Assembly: GCA_973895155.1 (NCBI GenBank)
Contig: OZ316893.1
Coordinates: 16,554,001 to 16,618,000 of the forward strand
Source of the DNA: Marsupella aquatica
Taxonomy: Eukaryota > Marchantiophyta
Length of the DNA stretch: 64,000 nt
Reading direction: 5' to 3'
In this document: positions 43,496-53,567 of the stretch, piece after piece
Position numbering within the stretch: position 1 is the stretch's first letter
Layout of the letters: every line of letters starts with the position of its first letter
Notes under the pieces: model-generated
Seen by the model: only the letters and a program-made list of their open reading frames with translations
The model's database searches: none
Told to the model about the DNA's origin: nothing
Translations under genes and position numbers: made by a program

Positions 43496-46400
43496 TCAAA
43501 AATCTTGGCACACCCGTATTTTCACCTTCCCGTCTGGCCCCTTTTTCTTGGGCACGATTACGATGGGTGACACCCACTCACTATGCATGACCGGATAAAT
43601 GAATCCTGCATCCAACAAACGGTCAATCTCCTCCTTCACCATGAGTGAGTATTTGGGGTTGAGGCGGTATTGGCGTTGCCTCACAGGTCGTGCTCCTGAC
43701 ATCAGGTCAATGCTGTGCTCACCAAACTCAGGTGGCACTCCTTTCAAATCTTGGTGGCTCCACGCAAATACGTCTTGGTACTCTTTCAACAATTCCTGAA
43801 TCGTGCGTTGCTCCGTAGCATCCAACTTACTACCAATGTTGAGTGTCTTGCCCTCACCCACTTCCACCTTTGTGTACTGCTCCGGCCTGATCACGTCCAA
43901 CTTGTTGCGTGTCTCCTCATCAAAGGTTTCTTCCAACCGTGCGAGCCTCATCCCTCCATACACCGGTGCATCACTCTCCTCCTGGTCTGGTCGGGATGGA
44001 GGTGGATCCTTTGTCACATGGGCCATTATTTCTTCAACGTCAGATTCTTTGTAATGTGACAATAGCTCCTCTCTAAAGTCATCATCCAGGATGTCATTCA
44101 AAAACTGCTCTCTTTGCTCATCATCAAACATGATCGTGTGGGCTTGCATTTCCACCTCCTCGGGGTGATCCTCTGCCTCCCTATCATGAATCTCTAGAGG
44201 TTCAGCCTCCACAATTTTGCTTCGCTCGTCTTCCATCTCTTCTAGAACAGCGTGCACTTGGCTAACTGATTCCTCTACTGCATGCTCTTGAGTAGCAACT
44301 CCGGGGCCAAAAACATCTTCCTCCGTGAGGTGAGAAATCAGTTTCACCATGTATACTTCATCCTCGTCTTCATCTGAGGTGACCTCTGAATCATATTCCT
44401 CCTCCATAGTCGTAGTCTCCCCGTGAGGTGACTCCGCTGACCATGGAATAGTGATAGTGGGGATACCAAACCGAAACTGCCGTTTGCCCCAATCACTTGT
44501 GACCTTGGCCACATACAACCATGGCCTGCCAATTAAAATGGGAAAACCGTACGGCCGAACGGGTCGCATCACCAAATAGTTGAGGGGGAAAGATTTTCCC
44601 CCAATCATTGTTGGAATCTTGGTGAGACACCCCAACGGCACCACCCGTGCACCATCAGCCAACCTCATGGCACGTGCCGGTGGTTCTAACTCTGTATACC
44701 CCAACCGGTTTGCCGTCTCCTCAGTCATGATGTTGACTCCCGAGCCCCCGTCCACCGGTACAAACCGTATTGCACATCCATTGATGTCCACCGTGAGTTC
44801 TGGGGCACCCAAATCCTCCGTGACCCAGTTGACTTGTATGGGGTCAGCCCCAACTTTGGGTAACCTTCTTCTACGTCTCCTCCTCATGAGAATCTCCTTG
44901 ACTTGGCGACGGTATAGGGAGCTATCCCGTAATAGTTGACCAATTGTGGCACTGACTGGGCAATCCAGAATGTCTTGAGCAATGTTGTACGCGGTTGCAG
45001 GAGGTATGGGTGGGATGACCTCTTCTCCCGGTTTCCAACGAACAACCCTCTCCTCCGCTTTCTTTCTGGCCTTTGCCTCCTCCATGTCTTTGTCAATGGC
45101 CGCTTGCATGGCTTGTGCTTCTAGCTCCTCCAACTGCTTACGTACCTCTTCTCCCACCTTCGGATAGAACAACTTGGGGTTGTCCCGATCAAAGTCACTA
45201 TCCTCCATAGGTGGCACCTCCGGTTCGTGTGAGGTACCCGATGTGGAAGCTTGATGCACCTCCTTGTACTTCTGCTTGAGCTCGGACTTGCCCTTCTTTT
45301 TGCCGGATCGAGTGGAGACTCGGTAACAAGAGTAATGCCTTCTCTCCTCGTCGCTGTCTTCCTCCGGTAGATTCTCAGCATGAGTCCACTCATGACTTGG
45401 GGGTGAGGGGTTAGCAACTTCAACTTCCGTAGATGTTGCAACAACAACCACCGGTATCTCAACAACTGGAGATACTACAACGACTAGCGGTACCACCTCC
45501 TCCGTTATGGTGGTCATCCTTTGCTTGGGAATGTTCACTACGGTTTCTTCTCTTCTAGTGATTAGAGGGGTGTCGACTGCTTCCGTGGTGAGAAAGTTGA
45601 CGCTAGCTTCTTTCAGAGGAGGTGGCGGCCCCTTCTTCTCTTGTGCCCCAATCGGTTGAGCCTTGAACGCCTCCAAGGTTGGGCAGTGTGGTGCAAGATG
45701 ACCCTCCCCCTTGCATAGTTGACACAGCCGGGCAAAATCTCCATTGCCTTGACGGGTGGGCTCTGGGCACACATTAGCGTAGTGGCCCGCCACTCTACAA
45801 TTGTAACAAATAGGGATCTTCCTCACTCCAGGGTACGGTGGTCGATTCCCTGGGTTAGCGTTGGGATAGTTGGAGTATGCGGGTGCTCCGGCGTTTGTTG
45901 AAACTCCATGAATGCTCCGTGGTCCCGGGTTGAGAGGTTGTACACTATACACGTTGGCCTCTGGTGGCTCCTCCATGAAGTACTCTATTGGCCCTTCCGC
46001 TGCATATGAAGGATTTGAGTAGCTTGCCCCCTCAACATCCTCCTCCCGTACTTGGAAAACCTTGGCTGGTTCTCCCGCTGGGCACTCCTTCGGGGCATGA
46101 CCAAACTTCATGCACTTGGTGCACCACACATTGGCTCTCTCCACCGGAACTTTTCTCCTCTCAGGTTTGAGTCCGGCAAAATGTACTTTCAACGCTTTCA
46201 TTTGCTCCGTCAGCTCATCATATCTGGCCTCTTGCTCCTTCAGGCGTCTTGCCGTAGACAATGGTGTAACGGCCACCGTGGGTAGTATCACTTCACGGTG
46301 AGAGGACTTCTTGACTTTCTTTGACAACTTCTTCTTCTTCCTCCTTCGTCTTTCAGCTTCTGACTCCGTAGTGTCTGACTCTGTAGTACTCTCAGAATCC

Positions 46401-47404
46401 TCAGATTCATCACTACTATCTGAATCAGATCCACTCGACTCCTCACTGGAGGAACTGTCAACCGGCTTCAGCTTCTTTCTTCGGCAACGCTTGCTTGTGG
46501 CATCAGCTGCGGTGTATGACTCCGCTGCTGCAATAGCTTCAGCCAATGTGGTTGGCTTGGCTTGACGTACAAAGAACCCCATCTTGCTTGGTAGGGCAGC
46601 CACAAACCAGGCTTGACGCATAGCATCATCGGTACGGGCTTGGATCCGACGTACCAGCTTTTGGAACCTTTGCAAAAACCTCCGTAATGACTCCTTCTTC
46701 TTCATCCTGAGTTGGCCCACCTTTAATAGTGAGGTGGCCTCCACTCCTATGGATCTGAACTCCTTCAAGAAGGCTTGCTTGAACAGAGCCCAATCAGCTT
46801 TCACGTTGGCCAACAACGAAATGAACCATGGACCTGCCTCCCCTCTCATCATTCCAGGAATGATAGTGAGCTTATGTGCAGACTCCCCATTAGCTTCGGC
46901 AATCCCTTCAAACTCCTCAATCCATTCGTCTGGATCATCCTTTGGTCTCCCCTTGAAGGGTACGTACTGAACACGGGTACGTTGTGCAGCTGCCATCGGT
47001 GCAGCCGGTGCCTGTATCAACACAGGTGGTAATGGCGCTTGTTGGGCCACCGGTAACAGCACCGATGATAGGTGTGAGATGATTTGTGGCAATGCAGTGA
47101 GCTCTGGGATCAGATTTTGTAACTCAGACTGCACCAACACAAAGGGCTCTCCTTCTTCTCGCTCGTGATCTATGTCTGGCTCTTCGTCTGGGCATATGGC
47201 CTCATTACGTTGAGCCTCTTCCTGTTGCACACCAACTTGTTCTTCCAGCACCAGTGGCAACCTCCTCTCTTCTGCAAGCCGTAAGCGTTCTTCGGCAGCA
47301 ACTCGTCGTCTGGTCCCAATCCAAGAGGGCCCCCCTTCTAGCTCTGATCTTGGGGTACGTGTGTGTTGGGGACTTCCTCTACCTCCCCTTCTCCCTCTCG
47401 GCAT
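43496..47404 (-). CDS. Gypsy gag, protease and start of RT, ended by TGA
   Basis: 1302 residues. A capsid-type retrotransposon gag domain is near residues 145-260 (FKGRPKDDPDEWIEEFEG, WFISLLANVKADWALFKQAF). Three CCHC knuckles follow: CTKCMKFGHAPKEC, CYNCRVAGHYANVC and CQLCKGEGHLAPHC. Between capsid and knuckles is a Ser/Asp/Glu-rich stretch with basic KKKKL runs. The protease has VDGGSGVNIM, with DGG in place of the usual D-S/T-G. RT begins at SEWVSPIVIVPKKKGPDGK and stops at TGA (43496-43498) after CQDF. Gypsy elements normally have Arg there, so this is a single CGA-to-TGA change. The rest of pol is in the same frame. Confidence 0.95.
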   Translation of the reverse strand: MPRGRRGGRGSPQHTRTPRSELEGGPSWIGTRRRVAAEERLRLAEERRLPLVLEEQVGVQQEEAQRNEAICPDEEPDIDHEREEGEPFVLVQSELQNLIPELTALPQIISHLSSVLLPVAQQAPLPPVLIQAPAAPMAAAQRTRVQYVPFKGRPKDDPDEWIEEFEGIAEANGESAHKLTIIPGMMRGEAGPWFISLLANVKADWALFKQAFLKEFRSIGVEATSLLKVGQLRMKKKESLRRFLQRFQKLVRRIQARTDDAMRQAWFVAALPSKMGFFVRQAKPTTLAEAIAAAESYTAADATSKRCRRKKLKPVDSSSSEESSGSDSDSSDESEDSESTTESDTTESEAERRRRKKKKLSKKVKKSSHREVILPTVAVTPLSTARRLKEQEARYDELTEQMKALKVHFAGLKPERRKVPVERANVWCTKCMKFGHAPKECPAGEPAKVFQVREEDVEGASYSNPSYAAEGPIEYFMEEPPEANVYSVQPLNPGPRSIHGVSTNAGAPAYSNYPNANPGNRPPYPGVRKIPICYNCRVAGHYANVCPEPTRQGNGDFARLCQLCKGEGHLAPHCPTLEAFKAQPIGAQEKKGPPPPLKEASVNFLTTEAVDTPLITRREETVVNIPKQRMTTITEEVVPLVVVVSPVVEIPVVVVATSTEVEVANPSPPSHEWTHAENLPEEDSDEERRHYSCYRVSTRSGKKKGKSELKQKYKEVHQASTSGTSHEPEVPPMEDSDFDRDNPKLFYPKVGEEVRKQLEELEAQAMQAAIDKDMEEAKARKKAEERVVRWKPGEEVIPPIPPATAYNIAQDILDCPVSATIGQLLRDSSLYRRQVKEILMRRRRRRRLPKVGADPIQVNWVTEDLGAPELTVDINGCAIRFVPVDGGSGVNIMTEETANRLGYTELEPPARAMRLADGARVVPLGCLTKIPTMIGGKSFPLNYLVMRPVRPYGFPILIGRPWLYVAKVTSDWGKRQFRFGIPTITIPWSAESPHGETTTMEEEYDSEVTSDEDEDEVYMVKLISHLTEEDVFGPGVATQEHAVEESVSQVHAVLEEMEDERSKIVEAEPLEIHDREAEDHPEEVEMQAHTIMFDDEQREQFLNDILDDDFREELLSHYKESDVEEIMAHVTKDPPPSRPDQEESDAPVYGGMRLARLEETFDEETRNKLDVIRPEQYTKVEVGEGKTLNIGSKLDATEQRTIQELLKEYQDVFAWSHQDLKGVPPEFGEHSIDLMSGARPVRQRQYRLNPKYSLMVKEEIDRLLDAGFIYPVMHSEWVSPIVIVPKKKGPDGKVKIRVCQDF

Positions 47405-47659
47405 CCCATTGAGACCTGCATTCCAAACTTACACCAATGTCTCAGAAAGCAATATTTGTAAACATCAACCGTCGCACGATGCGTTGTGGTTGACGTACAA
47501 TAACAAAGTAACCAACAAACTTCTCACGTATCAACCGTCGCAAGTTGCGTTGTGGTTGATAGGTTTGAACTCCCAATAGACGTAGCTCCCCTCCTTCGTG
47601 TCGTCAAACAAGAAGAAGGATTCCCCGGCAGCGGCGCCAAAAACAAAAGACCACACTTA
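47405..47659 (-). other. Gypsy leader with primer binding site
   Basis: The minus strand at 47639-47619 reads TGGCGCCGCTGCCGGGGAAT, nearly complementary to the 3' end of plant tRNA-Asp (TGGCGCCGTTGCCGGGGA is the usual match). It starts 20 bases inside the 5' LTR, an arrangement also seen in Athila/Tat-type elements. Copies of a CAACCGTCGCA-type direct repeat occur at 47464 and 47529. Confidence 0.8.
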
Positions 47660-50600
47660 TGTCACTTGCCTCTCCAACGGTTAATACGTGCAAACCGCAC
47701 TTTTCTTCACTTAAACCGTTGGTATCGTATTACGGGGTCGTGGAGGGACGCTATTTGGATTCTTTTCACACCAGGATGAGTATTTTGGTTTCCGCTCCCG
47801 GAAATGTAGGTTTTGATCAAGTCTACCGACTACCCTCACCCCACAGCTTTTGATCAAGTCCTGCCGACTACCCCACTACACCTTCACTCGGAGTCACCCA
47901 AAGAGTGCTGTCACCACCCCTACTCACAAGGCCGACTCAAACCAAGCAAGTTTCTTCAAATCATAGAACGGGAGAACACAATTCGGAAAGCGAAAAAGGG
48001 AGAAGGAACACACAACAAAAGCCCATCAAGTCAAATGTACAGATCCATATCTCTTGGGAAAAACGATACACATTGCATGAGTAACCCGGCCTCCTGCCGT
48101 CTACTCAACTCCTGCCTCTCCGGACAATGAGTATGGCTCCCCCTCACTACTCTGAACACGCTTTCAAACTCCTCAGGCTCCACTCTATCCCTCCTTGCTA
48201 ACTTCACACTGAGTCCCCCTAACTACTTCGGGGCTATCCCCCTAAATACTGAAAAATCACACCAAAGCACCCCTCACAGGGTCACAACGGTGGCGGCTAC
48301 CCTAGCGGCGCCGCTAAAACCTTGCACTAAGAGAAATCCTTAAACTGAAGAGGAGCATGCGGCACACACATGCTGCTAAAACCCTAAACCCAAAACAAGG
48401 GGGCCGACGGTGCCTTCGACGGCGCCCCAACAGTACACGTGAACCCTGAAAGTGAGAGGCACCCCAAAATGGCCGAAACTAGGTGCCCTTCCAAGTGCAC
48501 ACCTGAGCTCACCCCTGGATAGCTCTTCTTTTCCTGCTTCCGAATCACTAAGTCGCTCCCTCAACGGACTTCAGACGCCTGAGTTATGGCCGTTTCCGTA
48601 CCGCAAAAACATAAGTTCTCCAGGCCATAACTTGCTCATCCTGGCTCCGTTTGAGGAGCGCCGCCTCTTGTTGGAATCAGCTCCGCGAGCTCATCCCAAC
48701 AAGCCCATGAGTGACCCCCCACTAAAATGTTGGAAATCTGGAGGCCGTACACCCACGTCCGTACGCCTATCTAATCCTCCTCTTCTTCTTCGCTCTCGGT
48801 GCCCGGACTTGTGCCCCGTGAGTGGTCCTCCTCCTCATCACTCACGGGAGTGAGTGCCACCGTACTTTTCTTCTTCTTCGACGGAGTACTCTTAGTGCTG
48901 CTGCTCCCGCGCTTCCTCAAAGTAGCCAAGGCCTGCCACGCCTTGATGTACCCCTCACCAATTGTGTCCTTCCAGAGGGTAGCCTCTTCTCCGGACCGCA
49001 ACTCCAACGGTAGAACTTGCCCCGTGGCCATGGGAGTCCCGGGGGTGACAGACCTGGGTGGCATCCCCGTACTGACCTGAGCCTCCCGTAACGATTTCCG
49101 TACCTCCCGGAGCTTCTTCTCCAAGCTCTTACTCTTCTCCTGACTCTTCTTGGCTCCATCCAACAAGGGTCCATACTTCCCACTAACCTCCTTCACCACC
49201 ATCTCGATAGCTTGGGAGATCACATCCGGGGAAAGTGTGGAGCCAGGTGTGCCGGGACTCTTCCGTTTCCCTAGACTCAGGGCCTCACTTCTCTTCGCTC
49301 GTGTCTCAAAGGCTGCCACCTGACTCCGTAGTGCTCCCACCTGGTTCCTCCACTCCATCACTTCTCCAGAATTTTGCTTCTCTTTGGCCAATGCTTGCCT
49401 CAACGCTCCTACTTCTTCTGCTTCCTTGGCCTTGGTGGACAAAGCTCCCTTCAAGTTGGTGATCTCTACGTGAGCTGCATTGATGTGCCTGACCTTCTCA
49501 TGAATGGTCTGCTCCTTGGTCTTGATCACCTCCTTCAGTGACAGGATGCTCTGCTCTAACGTCTCTACTTTGACTGTGGCGTGCTTGAGAGACTCCCTCA
49601 ATGCGTGGACTAGCTTGAGTCCCTCGTGGACTCCCTCTCTGAAATCCCGTAGCTCTGCCAAGTAAACATCCGGAATGTTGTATTCCAGAGGCTGTTTCGG
49701 ATCTCCCACGAGTGATTCAAGCCACTCCAATGTGCAATCATCCTCCTGGTTCTCTTCTTCTCTATTATCCTCCCCACCAGCAGACAATGATTCCTCCGTG
49801 AGCTTCCCTAAAACGGTAGTGGCAATACTCCGGATCTCCGTGGTGAGAGATGATCCCGTGTCTTCATGCCCCGGAGAACCAATCAACCCTTCTGCCCTGG
49901 CCAATACAAATGACCCCATCAAATGTACAGCCCCACCTGGTTTCACACTCCCGGGCTCAGCGGCCAATAGCTTCTTCAATCCGTAGCACCACCATCCGTA
50001 CACATGGGCTGGGTAGTTCTTGATGTCCATAGCTACCACGAAATGCTCCTCATTCAGCACTCCGGATTGCACGTTGCCAAGAACCCGTTGATGCACCTTG
50101 GCCAGGAAGCCCTTATACTCAACATCCTTGACAGCAGAAAGAGGGATGGCGGTGGTGGAGGTAGGATTGGTCACCCAAGTGGCCACCATTTTCAACGTGA
50201 GTTCTCCCCTGATATTCCGAGGTGTGAATGAGAATTTCTGATTCTCAAGAAACAATAGCTTAGCCAACTCCACATGGGGCACTACACGTTTGAGACATTC
50301 AAAGTAGATTCCCTCCGTTCGGAACTCCATCCCGGCCTCAATGTCCCAGCTCTTCCCTGAAGGGATGGTAATCTCCACCTTCATGAATTCTGTAAGCCCG
50401 GTGGCTTGGAAAATGTTCCGACAATCCTCCATCACCTTGGTGGAGGTCTTGGGATAAATTCGACGAAAAATCTTCCTACCCACCGGTGAGGAACCCGCTG
50501 CCAATCCCGTGCTCATCATAACTTCTCTCTCTTCCCTTTCCCGTGTAATCCGAGTCTCCACGTAGTCACGGTAAGCAGCCTTGTATCTCCGAATGCGTGA

Positions 50601-51737
50601 CGCACTAAACTCTGGTTGATCTAGCATCCATGCATCCCGAAATCAATTTCTCAATCACCAATCCCGTCACCCGTGGCAATGTCAATTCCCTGGCCCGAAA
50701 CAGCCCCCGTAGCCCGATCACTTAAATTCTCTCAATTTCCCGTCACTACTCCGTGCGGCCGCCACTAATGCCTGGAAGAATGACGCCAGCAAGCCCCACT
50801 AATCCACCATGAAAGAGAGAGCTTCAAAAATAATTAGAATCTGGAGAGAGCTTCCGGCAAGAGAGAGAAGAACCCCGTTTTTGCTTTCGGCAATGAGAGG
50901 GTCGTGCAAAAGGAAGAGGGAAAGAAAAAGGAAGGAAAAAAAATAGAACCGAAAAAACTCCTGGCGCCTTCGCCATGCGCCCCGGCCCATTTCTCGGGCC
51001 TTACCCTTGCGTCCTCCTGCGCGCGGCCCTATGCAGGGCGCGCGGCCATTCCTCCCGGCTCGCGGGAGGCCCTTCAACTCCCCCCCGCTCGCGTGATCCT
51101 CCCAGCTCGCGGGAGGCCCTTTAACTCCCCCCCGCTCGCGTGATCCTCCCAGCTCGCGGGAGGCCCTTTAACTCCCCCCCGCTCGCGTGATCCTCCCAGC
51201 TCGCGGGAGGCCCTTTAACTCCCCCCCCCCCGCTCGCTTGCGCTCCTTCAGCTCGCGGAGCCTCATTAATTGCCCGGGCACGCAGCCCTATGGGCTCGCG
51301 AGGCAGCCCCTTCAGCTCGCGGAGCCCCATTAATCGCCCGGGCACGCAGCCCTATGGGCTCGCGAGGCAGCCCCTCTTTCTCTCGGACGGCCACTAATGG
51401 GACTCGCCCTCCTGAGGAGGGATTTATTTAAAAAAAAACCCCCCCCTCTCCTGACTTTGCAATGGGGGTCTCAACAATAGCTCTTGAAGCAAAACGGTAA
51501 GTCCTATGGGGCTGGTCCTGGCTAGTTTCAAGGTCCCAAAATATTTGCCCACTTAGGTCGCCGCAAATCTTAGAACTATTATGAGAGAAAGAATATAAAG
51601 TCACCTGGGGCATCATCAACCTATAATGACGGAATTAACTAAAAATTAAAAAATGGCTTATTTACATTGACTATTAACAAGGTATCGGCCTTTGCAACCA
51701 GTTATGTGTGACTTCCCGTGACGGGGTACCCGTCACA
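47660..51737 (-). repeat. Gypsy 5' LTR (right), 4078 bp
   Basis: Near-identical to the left LTR and carries the same ORF (50627-48771). The GC-rich array here (about 51055-51235) has four 47-bp units. The element promoter must lie in this copy. Confidence 0.97.
48771..50627 (-). CDS. LTR-embedded coiled-coil protein, copy 2 (618 residues)
   Basis: Same protein as in the left LTR with two residue differences (Arg for Trp in LGK-KSP, Thr for Ala in QALA-LRK). Being in the 5' LTR it starts 1.11 kb downstream of the element edge, so it could be transcribed from a U3 promoter upstream of it, or the main promoter could lie after it (48770-47660). Confidence 0.85.
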   Translation of the reverse strand: MLDQPEFSASRIRRYKAAYRDYVETRITREREEREVMMSTGLAAGSSPVGRKIFRRIYPKTSTKVMEDCRNIFQATGLTEFMKVEITIPSGKSWDIEAGMEFRTEGIYFECLKRVVPHVELAKLLFLENQKFSFTPRNIRGELTLKMVATWVTNPTSTTAIPLSAVKDVEYKGFLAKVHQRVLGNVQSGVLNEEHFVVAMDIKNYPAHVYGWWCYGLKKLLAAEPGSVKPGGAVHLMGSFVLARAEGLIGSPGHEDTGSSLTTEIRSIATTVLGKLTEESLSAGGEDNREEENQEDDCTLEWLESLVGDPKQPLEYNIPDVYLAELRDFREGVHEGLKLVHALRESLKHATVKVETLEQSILSLKEVIKTKEQTIHEKVRHINAAHVEITNLKGALSTKAKEAEEVGALRQALAKEKQNSGEVMEWRNQVGALRSQVAAFETRAKRSEALSLGKRKSPGTPGSTLSPDVISQAIEMVVKEVSGKYGPLLDGAKKSQEKSKSLEKKLREVRKSLREAQVSTGMPPRSVTPGTPMATGQVLPLELRSGEEATLWKDTIGEGYIKAWQALATLRKRGSSSTKSTPSKKKKSTVALTPVSDEEEDHSRGTSPGTESEEEEED

Positions 51738-51742
51738 GTCAG

Positions 51743-53322
51743 CTTAGGCCAACTTTTGGGGCAATGTCTGGTACTGTTGCCATTGCCGTTGCCGTCCTCT
51801 TTTCCTTTTCCAGCAATTTCAATAGATTCTACATGCCTGGTTGCTGCATCGGCAAGTCTTCCGTCCTCGGCCTAAACACCTGCTTGATCGTAGGACTGTC
51901 GTGCTGGTTGGGTTTCTCTGCCTCCGGCCTCTGTTCTGGAACCTCCTCTGGTGCCCTTGCCTGCAGGGGAAGTATTGGGGCAAAGATCTGACTTTGGGCA
52001 TACCAGCACAACAACGGCATGTGATAGCCAAGCTGGGACACGCTTCCCTTGCCGATCACCTACTATTCCTCCTTCAAGATCTTCTTCAGTTGAGTGAGGA
52101 GGTACCCGTTGTAGTCCCGGCTTGGGTCTGGCCTCTCCGCCAGGTAGACCTGTGCCTTGCCGATCTTTGGCCTTGGCAAGTTGCAATGCATGGTTACTCG
52201 TAAGAAATTGATCATCTCTCCGATGTGCGGGTTGGTGCAGGTGTTCCAGAAGAAGCCATTCTTCGTTGATGGCCCTGGGGACGACTGGAACACCCTATCA
52301 AGCAAGGTCTTCCTGGTATCTACTTTGGTCTTATTGCCCATTGGCAAGCCAAACGCTTTGGCAATCACCCGGGGAGTGGGATAGAAATCCTTCCGATACA
52401 CCCTTGTGTAATTGGTCTTGGGCTCCCAAGATCCCACAAATACTAATAAGTCTAAATTCGGCACCTCCGGCTTCAGCCATGGTAATTTCACGAAGGCTTC
52501 CAAGCCGGATCCGGCCATGAAGCCCTGGTACTTCCGAGTCTGCATAGCCGTAAAGCATGCATCCTCTTCACGTGCAAAGTGTAATTGCACTTCCTCGGGG
52601 AGGGTTGCCGCCCAGCCTTTCCAAGTGTCATCCCTTATTGGAACGACATTGATGGGGTTGACCTCCTCTTGTTCAGCTTCTTCTTGCCTCCTGCTTCCTT
52701 GCTCGGCTGGCTTCCTTGGTGCCGCCAACCTTGTTCTCTTTGCAGGGGTGGCCTCTTCATTGTTGTTCCTTGTCCTCTTCATAGCGGCTGCCGTGGATGT
52801 TTCTCTGAGCATGGTTGCCTTCGTCCACCCCTCCGTGCTACCCTTCAACTCCCAGTGTATGTTGTTGCAGCGGTTGATGGCTTCCCAGGTGCCAACGATT
52901 CTGTTCTCGCAAAACAGAAGGTCGTCTAGCTCGTCGCCAGTAGGTGTCCACAGGAATTCAACCTTGATGAGTTCTCCTCCTAAGAAGGCAGACTTTTGCA
53001 GCTCCCACAGTCGAGCGAGCTCCTGTTGTTCTCGAGCTGCTCTTTTTGATTCTTCGTCCTCGTAGGTCCCAATGTACTCAGTTTCCCATTCGAACAAGCA
53101 TCCCCAAAAATGAGCAGCTTGGTTGCCGTTGCTCATACCCTTCTTGAGTTGATAGTCGGTATCTGCTCCCGCCCAGAGTGCTTGCCTAAGCAACGGACAG
53201 TAGTTGGTTTCACGTAGTCGTCTGCTTAGTTTGTGCTTGCAAATGAGCCACCATTCCTTGCGATCGGTCTTATCCCCCCTGCCTGGTCTTCCTTCCTGTT
53301 GGTTACCCATAGCCACTAGCAC
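51743..53322 (-). pseudogene. Family K copy B, N-terminal part
   Basis: The 419-residue frame 53322-52063 starts MLVAMGNQQEG and shares with copy A the NQA..FWgCL block, WTPTgdELDdLL, ATPAKRTR, GLEAFVKLPWL, LPMGNKTKVDTRKTL, PGPSTKNGFFWN, NPHIGEMINFLRVT and RDYNGYLLTQLKKIL. Two consecutive TAG codons follow KEE; translation beyond them in the same frame (IGKGSVSQLGYH) still matches copy A, which has one TAG at nearly the same point. The gypsy insertion cuts the frame at 51742, and it resumes at 36909. Copy B keeps its N-terminal frame better than copy A. The element border with the host intron lies somewhere between 53322 and about 53510. Confidence 0.75.
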
Positions 53323-53567
53323 TTAGCGTGCCCTAACCCTAATTGTGTTCCCTCCCCCGGCGTCCTTACTTCCGGCCTCGGCTCGGGTTCCATAGTCACC
53401 CTTAATTGTTTATATTTTCCTTGTTTTTGTTACTATACTAATGTGTTTCCAGGGTACACTCTTGATTTTACCATTTAAACTGGCCTAGTGATTCTTGGCT
53501 AGGCATCACAATAGCGCCTGGCGCTAGTTTGAAAGGTTGGACTCATGCAAGTTTCTGTGCCTAACAG

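Larger units (their letters stand above)
36915..51737 (-). mobile_element. Ty3/gypsy LTR retrotransposon with 4.1-kb LTRs, minus orientation
   Basis: 14,823 bp. LTRs (TGTGACGGG.. to ..AAGTGACA on the element strand) are flanked by GTCAG at 36910-36914 and 51738-51742. The order gag, protease, RT, RNase H, integrase on the minus strand defines gypsy. There is a tRNA-Asp-like primer site and a polypurine tract. The LTRs make up over half of the element, and each contains a complete 618-residue ORF. The few differences between LTRs point to a very recent insertion. It sits in family K copy B, in the same orientation. Confidence 0.97.
30532..53567 (+). other. 23,036-bp intron filled with nested repeats
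   Basis: The donor GTGAGT at 30532 and the acceptor CTAACAG at 53567 join phase 1 to phase 1: the carried base A plus GA gives Arg, followed by GQKSDTEVP, with no stop at the join. Between them lie family K copy B, the whole gypsy element and about 4 kb of another repeat. Only the last 60 bases, with a palindrome at 53512-53526, and the first stretch after the donor look like original intron. Confidence 0.7.

Noticed and set aside
53537-53567. A start codon at 53537 for the third part of the ParB/methyltransferase gene
   Set aside because: The frame upstream of 53568 is intron sequence; the acceptor at 53567 joins in phase to the exon ending at 30531, so no new start is needed.
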